Assembly: GCF_037023755.1 (NCBI RefSeq) | Contig: NZ_CP146100.1 | Coordinates: 3,751,501 to 3,815,500 of the forward strand | Source: Saccharopolyspora sp. SCSIO 74807 | Lineage (GTDB): Bacteria; Actinomycetota; Actinomycetes; Mycobacteriales; Pseudonocardiaceae | Direction: 5' to 3' | Length of the DNA stretch: 64,000 bases | Part shown: positions 37,769 through 49,070 of the stretch, in pieces | Numbering within the stretch: position 1 is the stretch's first letter | How the letters are laid out: every line of letters starts with the position of its first letter | Notes under the pieces: generated by a model | Told to the model about the DNA's origin: nothing | The model's database searches: none | Seen by the model: only the letters and a program-made list of their open reading frames with translations | Translations under genes and position numbers: made by a program

Positions 37769-38898
37769 CGGGACGGCCACCCCGCACCTCGGACGAGCGA
37801 ACACCGGACGGGCAGGCGTCGGAGAACGCAGCGCCGGAGGGCCCAACACCCGAGACCCCAGCGCCGGACGGCTCGGCGCCGCGCGACTCAGCACCGCACG
37901 ACCCGGCACCGGACGACCCGGCCGCCGACCGGCCGCTGCGCGCGGTCGCGCTCGGCGGCGGCCACGGCCTGCAGGCCACGCTCGGCGCGCTGAGCCGCCT
38001 CACCGCCGACGTGACCGCCGTGGTCACCGTCGCCGACGACGGCGGCTCCTCCGGCAGGCTGCGCCGCGAACTCGGCATGTTGCCACCCGGTGACCTGCGC
38101 AAAGCCCTCGCGGCGCTGGCCGCGCCGGACGAGGGCGGGCGGCTGTGGTCGGAGGTGTTCCAGCACCGCTTCGGCGGCAACGGCGCGCTGGCCGGGCACG
38201 CGGTGGGCAACCTGCTGCTGGCGGGGCTGCTGGACGTGCTCGGCGACCCGGTGCAGGTGCTCGAGCACGCCTCCCGGCTGATCGGTGCGCGCGGCCGGGT
38301 GCTGCCGATGTCGACCGAGCCGCTGGACATGGAGGCCGAGGTCGTCGGCCTCGACGCGGACCCGGCGGCGGTGCGCACCATCCGCGGCCAGGTGGCGATC
38401 GCCAGCACTCCCGGCCGGGTCCGCAAGGTCCGGCTGGCCGCCACCAACGGCGACTGGCGCACCCCGACGGCCTGCCCGGCCGCGGTGCAGGCGGTGCACG
38501 ACGCCGATGTGGTGCTGCTCGGTCCGGGTTCGTGGTTCACCAGCGTGCTGCCGCACGTGCTGGTGCCGGAATTGCACGACGCGTTGGTGCACACCTCGGC
38601 GCGTCGCGTCGTGCTGCTCAACCTCGTCCCCCAACCTGGCGAGACCGCGGGGTTCTCACCCGAACAGCACCTGGACGTACTCTCGCAACACGCGCCCCGG
38701 ATCACCGTGGACGCAGTGCTGGCCGACGCCGGTTCGGTGCCCACACCTGATCGGCTTCGCGCTGCGGCGGCGGGGCTGGGTGCGCAAACTCTGCTCGACA
38801 AGGTCGCCTCGCCCGGCGAGCCGGGCAGGCACGACCCGGAAGCGCTCGCGGCGAGCCTGGCGGCCGCGTTGGAGAGGAGGACTGACCGGTGGCGATGA
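37765..38898 (+). CDS. yvcK: YvcK/CuvA-family gluconeogenesis and cell-shape factor
   Basis: A 377-residue CofD-fold protein that binds UDP-sugars in the homologues studied and is needed for growth on gluconeogenic carbon and for wall synthesis. Core motifs are [45 protein letters not shown] and [16 protein letters not shown]. An N-terminal lead of about 55 residues is a low-complexity Pro/Asp/Ala string ([14 protein letters not shown]) not found in shorter homologues. GTG start overlaps rapZ; the tail overlaps whiA by 10 bp. Confidence 0.92.
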   Translation: MTGRPPRTSDERTPDGQASENAAPEGPTPETPAPDGSAPRDSAPHDPAPDDPAADRPLRAVALGGGHGLQATLGALSRLTADVTAVVTVADDGGSSGRLRRELGMLPPGDLRKALAALAAPDEGGRLWSEVFQHRFGGNGALAGHAVGNLLLAGLLDVLGDPVQVLEHASRLIGARGRVLPMSTEPLDMEAEVVGLDADPAAVRTIRGQVAIASTPGRVRKVRLAATNGDWRTPTACPAAVQAVHDADVVLLGPGSWFTSVLPHVLVPELHDALVHTSARRVVLLNLVPQPGETAGFSPEQHLDVLSQHAPRITVDAVLADAGSVPTPDRLRAAAAGLGAQTLLDKVASPGEPGRHDPEALAASLAAALERRTDRWR

Positions 38899-39875
38899 CC
38901 GCGGCGGTCAAGGACGAGTTGAGCCGGTTGCCGGTGAGCAAGACGTGCTGCCGCAGATCCGAGGTCTCCTCGCTGCTGCGCTTCGCCGGCGGATTGCACA
39001 TCGTCGCCGGCCGCGTGGTGGTGGAGGCCGAACTGGACAGCGGGTCCACGGCGCGCAGGTTGCGCAAGGAGATCCACGAGCTGTTCGGGCACCACTCCGA
39101 CGTGCACATGATCACCTCCGGCGGGCTGCGCAAGGGCACCCGCTACGTGGTGCGGGTGGTCAAGGACGGCGAGAGCCTCGCGCGCCAGACCGGATTGCTG
39201 GACCCGCGGGGCAGGCCGGTGCGGGGACTTCCCGCGCACGTGGTCTCCGGCGGTGCGTGCGATTCGGAATCGGCGTGGCGCGGTGCCTTCCTGGCGCACG
39301 GTTCGCTGACCGAGCCGGGCCGGTCGTCCTCGATGGAGGTCACCTGCCCCGGGCCGGAGGCGGCGCTGGCGCTGGTCGGCGCGGCGCGGCGGCTCGGGGT
39401 GCAGGCCAAGTCCCGCGAGGTGCGCGGCGCGGATCGGGTGGTGGTCCGCGACGGCGACGCGATCGGCGCGCTGCTGACCAAGCTCGGCGCGCACTCCAGC
39501 GTGCTGTCCTGGGAGGAGCGGCGGATGCGCCGCGAGGTGCGGGCCACCGCGAACCGGCTGGCGAACTTCGACGACGCGAACCTGCGCCGCTCGGCGCGCG
39601 CCGCGGTGGCCGCGGCCGCGCGGGTGCAGCGGGCGCTGGACGTGCTCGGGCCGACCGCCCCGGATCACCTGCTGGTGGCGGGCAGGCTGCGGCTGGCGCA
39701 CCGGCAGGCATCGCTGGAGGAGCTGGGCCAGCTCGCGGACCCGCCGATGACCAAGGACGCGGTGGCCGGGCGGATCCGCAGGCTGCTGGCGATGGCCGAC
39801 AAGCGCGCCCGCGAACTCGGCCTGCCGGACACCGAGTCCGCCGTCACACAGGAAATGCTCGAAGCCGAAGTCTGA
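38889..39875 (+). CDS. whiA: Sporulation/cell-division transcription factor WhiA
   Basis: A 328-residue regulator combining a degenerate LAGLIDADG homing-endonuclease fold ([33 protein letters not shown]) with a C-terminal helix-turn-helix ([22 protein letters not shown] in two parts). In Streptomyces it works with WhiB to start sporulation septation and controls ftsZ and filP. Catalytic endonuclease residues are not expected. GTG 38889 overlaps yvcK; the ATG at 38895 is the alternative start. Followed by two palindromic repeats and a convergent GH16 gene. Confidence 0.95.
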   Translation: MAMTAAVKDELSRLPVSKTCCRRSEVSSLLRFAGGLHIVAGRVVVEAELDSGSTARRLRKEIHELFGHHSDVHMITSGGLRKGTRYVVRVVKDGESLARQTGLLDPRGRPVRGLPAHVVSGGACDSESAWRGAFLAHGSLTEPGRSSSMEVTCPGPEAALALVGAARRLGVQAKSREVRGADRVVVRDGDAIGALLTKLGAHSSVLSWEERRMRREVRATANRLANFDDANLRRSARAAVAAAARVQRALDVLGPTAPDHLLVAGRLRLAHRQASLEELGQLADPPMTKDAVAGRIRRLLAMADKRARELGLPDTESAVTQEMLEAEV

Positions 39876-39896
39876 CTCGACTTCCCCGAGCGAACG

Positions 39897-39938
39897 GTTC
39901 CGGCCGAACTGTTCCGGCCGAACTGTTCCGGCCGAACT
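39897..39938. repeat. Three tandem 14-bp repeats next to whiA
   Basis: Three perfect copies of GTTCCGGCCGAACT at 39897, 39911 and 39925, 21 bp after the whiA stop and directly before palindromic repeat copy 6. Each contains the CGGCCG palindrome. Confidence 0.9.
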
Positions 39939-39943
39939 GCTCT

Positions 39944-42378
<2,435 letters not shown>

Positions 42379-42491
42379 CCTGCTCGCTCCGCGGCGCACC
42401 GCTCCCGCGAGCCGGGTGCGCCGCTGCCGGGATGCACCGCGGCCGGGACGCGCTGGGGCCAGCGCCGTGCACCGGCCGGAAGATGATGAAG

Positions 42492-42523
42492 GTCCCGCAC
42501 GGGCCGGTCGGCCCGTGCGGGAC
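42492..42523. promoter_or_regulatory. Perfect 14-bp hairpin between gap and pgk
   Basis: GTCCCGCACGGGCC and GGCCCGTGCGGGAC pair perfectly around loop GGTC, ending 21 nt before the pgk GTG and followed by TTCCC. It lies inside the presumed gap-pgk-tpiA operon, so it could be an attenuator, a partial terminator or an RNA-processing/stability element giving gap mRNA a separate 3' end. Confidence 0.7.
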
Positions 42524-42544
42524 TTCCCACATGAGGAGCAGACG

Positions 42545-43747
42545 GTGAAGAACCTCGACGATCTGCTGTCCGAGGGTGTCCGGGGCAGGCGCGTGCTGCT
42601 GCGCGCGGACCTCAACGTCCCGCTGGACGGCGACAAGATCACCGACGACGGCCGGGTGCGCGCGTCGTTGCCGACGATCGAAAAGCTGATCGGGGCGGGT
42701 GCGCGCGTCGTCGTCACCGCCCACCTCGGCCGCCCCAAGGGCGAGCCGGATCCGCAGTTCTCGCTGGCCCCGGTAGCCCGCCGCCTCGGCGAGCTGCTCG
42801 GCGCGCACGTCGCCCCGGCGGGCGACGTGGTGGGCGACTCGGCCCGCTCGGTGGTCGACGGGCTCGCCGACGGCTCGGTCGGGCTGCTGGAGAACGTGCG
42901 CTTCGACCCGCGCGAGACCAGCAAGGACGATGCCGAGCGCGGTGCGTTCGCCCAGGAGCTGGTCGACCTGATCGGTCCGGACGGAGCGTTCGTCTCGGAC
43001 GGTTTCGGCGTGGTGCACCGCAAGCAGGCGTCGGTCTACGACGTGGCGAAGCTGCTGCCGGGCTACGCGGGCGGGCTCGTGCTGTCCGAGGTCGACGTGC
43101 TGCGCACGCTGACCGGCGACCCGCGGCGGCCGTACGTGGTGGTGCTCGGCGGCTCGAAGGTCTCCGACAAGTTCGGGGTGATCGAGGCGCTGCTGCCGAA
43201 GGTGGACAAGCTGCTCATCGGCGGCGGCATGGCCTACACCTTCCTGGCCGCGAAGGGCTACCAGGTCGGCTCCTCGCTGCTGCAGGAGGACCAGCTCGCG
43301 GCGACCCGCGAGCTGCTGGAGCGCCACGGCGACAAGCTCGTGCTGCCGGTCGACGTGGTGGCCGCCGACCGGTTCGCCGCCGACGCGCAGGTGCAGGTCG
43401 TGGACTCCGGGGCGATCCCGGACGGCTGGATGGGCCTGGACATCGGCCCGCGCAGCGTCGAGCTGTTCGCCGGCGCGCTGCGCTCGGCCGGGACGGTGTT
43501 CTGGAACGGCCCGGCGGGCGTGTTCGAGTTCGACGCGTTCGCCGCGGGCACCCGCGGTCTCGCGCAGGCGATCGTGGACTCCGACTCGTTCAGCGTGGTC
43601 GGCGGCGGTGACTCCGCGGCCGCGGTGCGCACCCTCGGGTTGCCCGAGGACGGGTTCTCGCACATCTCCACCGGGGGCGGCGCCTCGCTGGAATTCCTGG
43701 AAGGCAAGCAGCTGCCGGGCGTGGCAGTGCTGGAGGGCGGCGACTGA
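42545..43747 (+). CDS. pgk: Phosphoglycerate kinase
   Basis: Transfers phosphate from 1,3-bisphosphoglycerate to ADP. 400 residues in two Rossmann-like lobes: [17 protein letters not shown] and [12 protein letters not shown] in the N-lobe, and [29 protein letters not shown] and [10 protein letters not shown] in the nucleotide-binding C-lobe. GTG preceded by GAGGAGCAGACG. The stop overlaps the tpiA ATG (TGATGG). Confidence 0.97.
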   Translation: MKNLDDLLSEGVRGRRVLLRADLNVPLDGDKITDDGRVRASLPTIEKLIGAGARVVVTAHLGRPKGEPDPQFSLAPVARRLGELLGAHVAPAGDVVGDSARSVVDGLADGSVGLLENVRFDPRETSKDDAERGAFAQELVDLIGPDGAFVSDGFGVVHRKQASVYDVAKLLPGYAGGLVLSEVDVLRTLTGDPRRPYVVVLGGSKVSDKFGVIEALLPKVDKLLIGGGMAYTFLAAKGYQVGSSLLQEDQLAATRELLERHGDKLVLPVDVVAADRFAADAQVQVVDSGAIPDGWMGLDIGPRSVELFAGALRSAGTVFWNGPAGVFEFDAFAAGTRGLAQAIVDSDSFSVVGGGDSAAAVRTLGLPEDGFSHISTGGGASLEFLEGKQLPGVAVLEGGD

Positions 43748-44532
43748 TGGCCAGGACACCCCTGATCGCGGGCAACTGGAAGATGAACCTGAACCACCTG
43801 GAGGCCATCGCCCTGGTGCAGAAGGTCGCTTTCGCGCTGCCCGAGAAGTACTTCTCGAAGGTCGAGGTGGCGGTGATCCCGCCGTTCACCGACATCCGCA
43901 GCGTGCAGACCCTGATCGACGGGGACAAGCTGCTGCTCAAGCACGGCGCGCAGGACGTCTCCGAGCACGAGTCCGGCGCCTACACCGGCGAGGTGTCCGG
44001 CCCGATGCTGGCGAAGCTGGGCTGCAGCTACGTCGTGGTCGGGCACTCCGAGCGCCGGGAGCAGCACGCCGAGACCGACGAGGTCGTCAACCGCAAGGTG
44101 CGCGCGGTGCTCAAGAACGACATGACGCCGATCCTGTGCATCGGCGAGGCCCTGGAGGTCCGCGAGTCCGGCGGGCACGTCGAGCACTGCACCACGCAGT
44201 TGATCAACGCGCTGAAGGGGCTCAAGGCCGAGCAGGTCCGCCAGGTCGTGGTGGCCTACGAGCCGGTGTGGGCGATCGGCACCGGCAAGGTCGCCACCGC
44301 CGACGACGCGCAGGAGGTCTGCGGCGCGGTCCGCAAGGCGTTGGCGGACAAGTACGGCAACGAGATCGCCGACGAGGTGCGGGTGCTCTACGGCGGCTCG
44401 GTGAAGTCCAGCAACATCGGTGAACTGGTCGGCCAGAGCGACGTGGACGGCGCGCTGGTCGGCGGTGCGAGCCTCAACGGCGACGAGTTCGCCAAGCTCA
44501 GCGCCATGGCCGCGGGCGGCCCGCTGCCCTGA
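43747..44532 (+). CDS. tpiA: Triosephosphate isomerase
   Basis: Interconverts dihydroxyacetone phosphate and glyceraldehyde 3-phosphate. The 261-residue TIM barrel shows [10 protein letters not shown] (catalytic Lys), GHSERRE (catalytic His), [12 protein letters not shown] (catalytic Glu) and the phosphate loop [13 protein letters not shown] overlaps the pgk stop by 1 base. A 24-bp palindrome lies just after its stop. Confidence 0.97.
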   Translation: MARTPLIAGNWKMNLNHLEAIALVQKVAFALPEKYFSKVEVAVIPPFTDIRSVQTLIDGDKLLLKHGAQDVSEHESGAYTGEVSGPMLAKLGCSYVVVGHSERREQHAETDEVVNRKVRAVLKNDMTPILCIGEALEVRESGGHVEHCTTQLINALKGLKAEQVRQVVVAYEPVWAIGTGKVATADDAQEVCGAVRKALADKYGNEIADEVRVLYGGSVKSSNIGELVGQSDVDGALVGGASLNGDEFAKLSAMAAGGPLP

Positions 44533-44540
44533 CCGGGGGC

Positions 44541-44564
44541 CGGCCGGCGGGATCCCGCCGGCCG
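44541..44564 (+). terminator. Perfect 24-bp palindrome after tpiA
   Basis: Positions 44541-44552 pair with 44553-44564 (CGGCCGGCGGGA / TCCCGCCGGCCG), 8 bp after the tpiA stop. GC-rich terminator candidate without U-tract. Confidence 0.5.
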
Positions 44565-44674
44565 CACCCGCCGCGCGATATGGAACTTCGAGACCGGCTA
44601 AGGCGGACGGCGGTCCACCGCCCGGAGCCCACCCGGTACTCTCAGTGGCGAACCGCTGTGTGAACGAGGGCGTG

Positions 44675-44911
44675 ATGAGTCTTTTCCTGCAGATCATGTT
44701 GATCGTGACGAGTGTGCTGCTGGTGCTGCTGGTGCTGCTGCACAAGGCAAAGGGCGGCGGGCTCTCCTCGCTCTTCGGCGGCGGTATGCAGTCCAGCCTG
44801 TCCGGTTCCAGCGTGGCGGAGAAGAACCTGGATCGGATGACGTTGTTCGTCATCGCGCTGTGGGTCATCTCCATCGTCGGCACCGGCCTGATGATCTCGG
44901 TCGGCAGCTGA
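44675..44911 (+). CDS. secG: Preprotein translocase subunit SecG
   Basis: A 78-residue inner-membrane Sec subunit. Two transmembrane helices (about 4-22 and 55-74) flank the conserved cytoplasmic segment HKAKGGGLSSLFGGG. ATG 44675 is chosen; GTG 44672 is directly adjacent. The gene follows tpiA as in other actinobacteria, separated by 142 bp and a palindrome, and precedes rbpA by 81 bp. Confidence 0.95.
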   Translation: MSLFLQIMLIVTSVLLVLLVLLHKAKGGGLSSLFGGGMQSSLSGSSVAEKNLDRMTLFVIALWVISIVGTGLMISVGS

Positions 44912-44992
44912 GCGGAACCGGCGAGCTGGTGGGACCAGCAGCGGCCGGCCGCGATGGCCGGTCGTTCGGTGCGGCTTGGTGGGTGAGAGGGC

Positions 44993-45334
44993 ATGACTGG
45001 CGGTAACGCGATCCGCGGCACGCGCGTCGGCGCGGGCCCGATGGGTGAGACCGAGCGGGGTGAGTCGGCGCCGCGCAGGCGGGTCGACTACTGGTGCGCC
45101 AACGGCCACCACACGCGCCCGTTCTTCTCGATGGACGCGGAGGTGCCCGACGAGTGGGATTGCCCGCGGTGCGGCCTGCCCGCGGGTCAGGACGAGGAGA
45201 ACCCGCCAGAGGCCCGGCGCAACGAGCCGTACAAGAGCCACTTGGCGTACGTGAAGGAACGCCGCAGCGACTCCGACGGCATGGCCATCCTCGACGAGGC
45301 GCTGTCCAGGTTGCAGGAGCGCCGCGGGCGCTGA
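44993..45334 (+). CDS. rbpA: RNA polymerase-binding protein RbpA
   Basis: An essential actinobacterial transcription activator that binds the housekeeping sigma factor and stabilises open complexes. The 113-residue protein has the zinc-type core with Cys35, His39, Cys57 and Cys60 (WCANGHH; WDCPRCGLPAG), the basic linker and the sigma-interaction domain (NEPYKSHLAYVKERRS). The N-terminal tail carries the GGNAIRGTRVGAGPMGE polymerase-contact segment. Ends at a strong intrinsic terminator. Confidence 0.95.
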   Translation: MTGGNAIRGTRVGAGPMGETERGESAPRRRVDYWCANGHHTRPFFSMDAEVPDEWDCPRCGLPAGQDEENPPEARRNEPYKSHLAYVKERRSDSDGMAILDEALSRLQERRGR

Positions 45335-45351
45335 GCACGTGTTCGCCGCGG

Positions 45352-45388
45352 GCGGGCGGGGAGTTTCCCTCCCCGCCCGCTTTCGTTT
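45352..45388 (+). terminator. Intrinsic terminator of rbpA
   Basis: GCGGGCGGGGAG and CTCCCCGCCCGC form a perfect 12-bp stem with a 5-nt loop, followed by TTTCGTTT. Confidence 0.9.
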
Positions 45389-45488
45389 GCCCGCGCCGCG
45401 GAACATCGAGTTGTGCCGGGGATTCCGGCGGTCTTAGCTTTGGTGGCGCGCCGCAACGCGAATCGTCGCTGACGGGAAGCAGGCCAGC

Positions 45489-45857
45489 ATGGGGTTCTCC
45501 GCCGAGGTCCGCCCGCCCACCGGGTGGCTGCGGATCGTCGGCGCGGTGCGACCGGCGGAGGGCGAGGTCGTCACGACCCGCATCGCCGATGACTCCGATT
45601 CCGCGCGCCGCGCGGGACCGTACGTGGCGGTGTGCAAAGTGGACGGTGCGGTGCGGGCGTTCCGCGACGAGTGCCCGCAGTGCGGGCTGCCGGTCGGCGG
45701 TGGCCGGTTGGACGGCGGATTGCTGTGGTGCCCCGGCTGCTTCGAGCCCTACGACGTGCGGGCGGGCGGTGTCGGGCGCAAGCGCCCGAGGCTGCGGCTG
45801 ATTTCGTTGTCACTGCGCGAGGATGACGGCGCCGTATGCGTTGCTCTGTCCGCGTGA
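45489..45857 (+). CDS. Rieske-fold protein with a four-cysteine metal site
   Basis: A 122-residue soluble protein shaped like a Rieske ferredoxin, in which the usual CxH and CxxH ligands are replaced. The first motif reads DECPQCGLPVGGG (Cys62, Cys65) and the second WCPGCFEPYDV (Cys81, Cys84), with Rieske-like spacing and the GxLxxGxLWCP segment. Such a Cys4 site more likely binds zinc or a rubredoxin-like iron than a 2Fe-2S Rieske cluster. Rieske-like small proteins occur in some actinobacterial NiFe-hydrogenase loci and hypB lies 139 bp downstream, but no hydrogenase subunit is in the window. Confidence 0.65.
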   Translation: MGFSAEVRPPTGWLRIVGAVRPAEGEVVTTRIADDSDSARRAGPYVAVCKVDGAVRAFRDECPQCGLPVGGGRLDGGLLWCPGCFEPYDVRAGGVGRKRPRLRLISLSLREDDGAVCVALSA

Positions 45858-45996
45858 AGTGCGTTTCCGGGGCGCTCGGCGGCTCTTCCGGTGTGGAGAA
45901 CCGTCCGGCTCTCTGCCACGATGAGATGATCTTTACCGCGTTGGGGACGGATCCACCGGACTCGGCCTGGACGCCACGCGTGGAGGTGCAGTGACC

Positions 45997-46749
45997 ATGT
46001 GCGGTGGGTGCGCAAGAGGCGACCGCGGCGGGGTCCGGCTCTCCGGGCCGGAATTCCCGGAATCCGGCGGTACCGCACCGTCCTATTCGGACGACCCGGT
46101 GCCGCGGCAGCGCAGCTCCGGCGCCGAACGGACCCGCAAGGCGTTGGCACACCGCAGGATCCTCGCGCTGCACCTGATGAGTTCGCCCGGTTCCGGCAAG
46201 ACCACGCTGCTGGAGCGCACGCTCGGCGAACTGGCACCCGCGATGTCCATCTCGGTGATCGAAGGCGATCAGGAGACCCACCTCGACGCCGACCGGCTGC
46301 GCACCGCGGGCTGCCGGGTGGTGCAGATCAACACCGGTTGCGGCGGACACCTGGACGCGGACATGGTCGAGGAGGGGCTGCGCTCGCTGCAGCCGGCCGG
46401 ACGTTCGATGGTGTTCATCGAGAACATCGGCAACCTCGCCGCCCCGGCGTTGTTCGACCTCGGCGAGCACCGGCGGGTGCTGATCGTGTCGACCACCGAG
46501 GGCGAGGACAAGCCGCTGAAGTACCCGCACGTCTTCCGCGGCACCGACCTGGTGCTGCTGAACAAGACGGACCTGCTGCCGCACCTGGAGTTCGACGTGC
46601 AGCGGTTCGTGGCGCACGCGCGGCACGTCCACCCGGGCATCCGGGTGCTGCCGCTGTCGGCCAAGTGCGGTGACGGCCTCGACGACTGGTGCGGCTGGCT
46701 GCGCGCGAACCACACCGCCGACGTGCCGGAGCAGCCGGCGCGGCACTGA
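45997..46749 (+). CDS. hypB: HypB-like nickel-insertion GTPase, variant metal sites
   Basis: A 250-residue SIMIBI GTPase homologous to HypB, which delivers nickel to NiFe hydrogenase. The N-terminus MCGGCARG resembles the high-affinity nickel motif. The P-loop is PGSGKTT (64-70), with EGDQETHLDADRL and LLNKTDLLPHLEFD (guanine specificity). The GTPase-domain metal site is altered: E. coli Cys166-His167 corresponds to Gly117-His118 with a Cys two positions earlier (Cys115), and Cys198 corresponds to Ala149. No other hyp gene is here. ATG 45997 gives the MC start and has GGAGGT 9 nt upstream; GTG 45991 is possible. Confidence 0.82.
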   Translation: MCGGCARGDRGGVRLSGPEFPESGGTAPSYSDDPVPRQRSSGAERTRKALAHRRILALHLMSSPGSGKTTLLERTLGELAPAMSISVIEGDQETHLDADRLRTAGCRVVQINTGCGGHLDADMVEEGLRSLQPAGRSMVFIENIGNLAAPALFDLGEHRRVLIVSTTEGEDKPLKYPHVFRGTDLVLLNKTDLLPHLEFDVQRFVAHARHVHPGIRVLPLSAKCGDGLDDWCGWLRANHTADVPEQPARH

Positions 46750-46908
46750 TCGCAGGTCTGCTCGGGAATCCCCGGTTTCCGCTCGGGGCGAGCCGCTGTG
46801 GCGTTGCTCGCGGCCGCGGGATCGGCGCGCGGATCACCCGCTACTCTCGCCCGAAATCAGACCGTGCGTGGCGGGCACGGCGCCGCCAGCCAGATGAGGA
46901 GACCTTGG

Positions 46909-47382
46909 ATGGACGTGTCCACCGCTGACCTCGCCGACCGGGAAGGCCCGCAGGTCCGCAGTTGCGACGTGCAGTTCCGGCAGTACGGCGGACGCACCGA
47001 GTTCGCGGGCCGGATCCGCACGGTGACCTGCTTCCAGGACAACGCGCTGCTGAAGAAGGTGCTCTCCGAGCCGGGGGAGGGGCAGGTGCTCGTCATCGAC
47101 GGCGCGAGCTCGGTGCACACCGCGCTGATCGGGGACCTGATCGCGGAGCTGGGCCGCTCCAACGGCTGGAGCGGTGTCGTGATCAACGGCGCGGTGCGGG
47201 ACGCGGCGGTGCTGGCCGAGATGGAGTTCGGGGTGAAGGCGCTCGGCTCGAACCCGCGCAAGAGCTCGAAGAACGGCGACGGAACGGTGGACGAGGTGGT
47301 GGAACTCGGCGGCGTCCGATTCGTGCCGGGGGAGTACCTGGTCAGCGATCAGGACGGCGTCGTGGTCCTGACCGAGCCGTGA
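46909..47382 (+). CDS. rraA: RraA-like protein (RNase E inhibitor / HMG aldolase family)
   Basis: A 157-residue trimeric RraA-fold protein. Landmarks are [55 protein letters not shown] and DGVVVL. Some homologues inhibit RNase E; many are divalent-metal-dependent 4-hydroxy-4-methyl-2-oxoglutarate / oxaloacetate aldolases. The GxxxxD-type metal context (GAVRDAA) is preserved, so enzymatic activity is possible. GAGGAGACC precedes the ATG. Convergent with the flavin-binding protein gene. Confidence 0.85.
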   Translation: MDVSTADLADREGPQVRSCDVQFRQYGGRTEFAGRIRTVTCFQDNALLKKVLSEPGEGQVLVIDGASSVHTALIGDLIAELGRSNGWSGVVINGAVRDAAVLAEMEFGVKALGSNPRKSSKNGDGTVDEVVELGGVRFVPGEYLVSDQDGVVVLTEP

Positions 47383-47488
47383 TCCGTCCGGTTCGGCTCT
47401 GATCCGATCCGCCGCCAAGTGCACCAGGTACAGCCCGTGGTGGTCTGCTGTGCGGCGCCGGTGGTTCGCCGCCCGGTTGCGCGAGTTT

Positions 47489-48178
47489 TCAGCGCGCCGC
47501 TCTGCGCGCGACGTGCGCGGGTGTGGTGGTGCCGTCCGGGAGGTCTGGGGCCGGGATCGGCTCGCCCCACTGCTGCCGCAGCGGCAGCCTGCCCGCCCAC
47601 GCCGCCGCGGCTTCGACGTCGGCCGGGTCGTCGCCGGGCGGGCCGGAGCGGGACTTCACCGACGCTTCGTCCAGCGGCATGGCCACCACCGAAACCCCGG
47701 CGAGCTCCTTGGCGGAAGGCTCCCGCGCGTGCTCCCACGAGCCCGGCGCGAGGTGCTCGGTCAGCACCCGCAGGCCGTGCAGCTTCTCGTCCGGATCGGT
47801 CACCGCCCGCAACCGGCCGTGGATGACCGCGCTGCGGTAGTTCATCGAGTGGTGCTGCAGCGAGCGGGCATAAATGATCTCGTCCAGCAGCGTGACGGTC
47901 ACGCACGCCTCGGGCTCGGCTTCGGCGGCCAGCAGGCTGCGCGCGCCGCTGGAGCCGTGCAGGTAGAGGGTTTCCGCGTCGCGGCCGATCCCGGTGGGCA
48001 GCACGACCGGATGGCCGTCGAGGACCAGGCCGAGGTGGCAGACCAGCGCCGCGTCGAGGATCGCGTGCAGCTCTGCGCGGTCGGTGCCCGCGCGTTCCTT
48101 CTTGCGACCCAGGCTGCTGCGGGGAGTCGGGGACAGCGGTGCTGAGGCGGCAGGTGCGGCGGTGGTTCGTTCGGTCAT
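47489..48178 (-). CDS. Pyridoxamine 5'-phosphate oxidase-family flavin-binding protein
   Basis: A 229-residue split-barrel protein of the PPOX superfamily, nitroimidazole-resistance / flavin-nucleotide-binding branch. Features are VCHLGLVLDGHPVVLPTGIGRD, LYLHGSSGARSLL, CVTVTLLDEIIYARSLQHHSMNYRS in adjoining blocks and AWAGRLPLRQQWG. A 25-residue Ala/Ser/Pro lead precedes the barrel. These proteins bind FMN, F420 or heme; the cofactor cannot be assigned. ATG start. Confidence 0.8.
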   Translation of the reverse strand: MTERTTAAPAASAPLSPTPRSSLGRKKERAGTDRAELHAILDAALVCHLGLVLDGHPVVLPTGIGRDAETLYLHGSSGARSLLAAEAEPEACVTVTLLDEIIYARSLQHHSMNYRSAVIHGRLRAVTDPDEKLHGLRVLTEHLAPGSWEHAREPSAKELAGVSVVAMPLDEASVKSRSGPPGDDPADVEAAAAWAGRLPLRQQWGEPIPAPDLPDGTTTPAHVARRAAR

Positions 48179-48260
48179 GCCGACATCCTGCGCGCGTCAG
48201 TGGCCATTCCGAACAGCCAATTCCGGAGCAGAACAGAAGTCCACTTTTCCCGGGCGAAAA

Positions 48261-48291
48261 AGTGCCGCCCGCTCCGGGAGCGGGCGGCACT
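48261..48291 (-). terminator. Intrinsic terminator of the tkt-tal-pgi-zwf-opcA-pgl operon
   Basis: AGTGCCGCCCGCT and AGCGGGCGGCACT form a perfect 13-bp stem with a 5-nt loop. Read on the minus strand it is followed by TTTTC, 15 bp after the pgl stop. Confidence 0.85.
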
Positions 48292-48305
48292 GCTGCACGG
48301 CGCTG

Positions 48306-49070
48306 TCAGTGCGCGCGCGGGACCTGCGCGGCCGCGTCCGGGTCGAGCAGCCACAGCGTCCGCTCCCGGCCCTGCGCACCGGCCGCCGGGATGGCCGCCG
48401 GATCGGTGCCGCCGAGCGCGGCGGCCACCGGCTCGGCCTTCGCCCCGCCCGTGGTCATCAGCCACACCTCGTTCGCGGAGCGGATCGCGGGCAGCGTCAG
48501 CGAGATCCGCGTCGGTGGGGGTTTCGGGCAGTCGTGCACGCCCACCACCGGCCGCTCTGACTCGCGCACGTAAGGCGTGTCCGGGAACAGCGAAGCCGTG
48601 TGGCCCTCCTCGCCGACACCGAGCAGCAGCACGTCGAACCGCGGCGCCGGGAAGTCCGCGGACGCCTCCGCGACGGTGGCGAGCAGTTCCGCGTAGTGCG
48701 CGGCTGCCGCGTCCGCGTCCGCGCCGAACCTGCCGTCCGACGGAGCCATCGGGTGCACCCGCTCCGGCGTGACGCCGACGTGGTCCAGCAGCGCCTCGCG
48801 GGCCTGGGTCTCGTTGCGGTCCGGATCGCCGTCGGGCAGGAACCGCTCGTCGCCCCAGTAGAAGTCGACGGCCGCCCAGTCCACGGCCTCCCGCGCGGGC
48901 GAGACCCGCACCTGCTCCAGCACCCCGATACCCGTGCGGCCGCCGGTGAGCACCACCGAGGCGACCCCGTGCACCGACTGCACATCGACGATCCGGGTGA
49001 TCAGCCGGGCGGCCGCCGCGGCCGCGAGGACATCGCCGTCGTCGTGCACGACGACCTGGTGCTGGGTCAT
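48306..49070 (-). CDS. pgl: 6-phosphogluconolactonase
   Basis: Hydrolyses 6-phosphogluconolactone in the oxidative pentose phosphate pathway. 254 residues, NagB-like fold; motifs include VVLTGGRTGIGVLEQV, VDFYWGDERFLP, NETQAREALLDHV, LLLGVGEEGHTASLFP and RISLTLPAIRSANEVWLM. Its ATG overlaps the opcA stop by 4 bp. Last gene of the minus-strand operon. Confidence 0.95.
   Translation of the reverse strand: MTQHQVVVHDDGDVLAAAAAARLITRIVDVQSVHGVASVVLTGGRTGIGVLEQVRVSPAREAVDWAAVDFYWGDERFLPDGDPDRNETQAREALLDHVGVTPERVHPMAPSDGRFGADADAAAAHYAELLATVAEASADFPAPRFDVLLLGVGEEGHTASLFPDTPYVRESERPVVGVHDCPKPPPTRISLTLPAIRSANEVWLMTTGGAKAEPVAAALGGTDPAAIPAAGAQGRERTLWLLDPDAAAQVPRAH

Noticed and set aside
45489-46749. 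A complete hydrogenase maturation locus
   Set aside because: Only hypB and a Rieske-like protein are present; no hydrogenase subunits or other hyp genes were found in the window.
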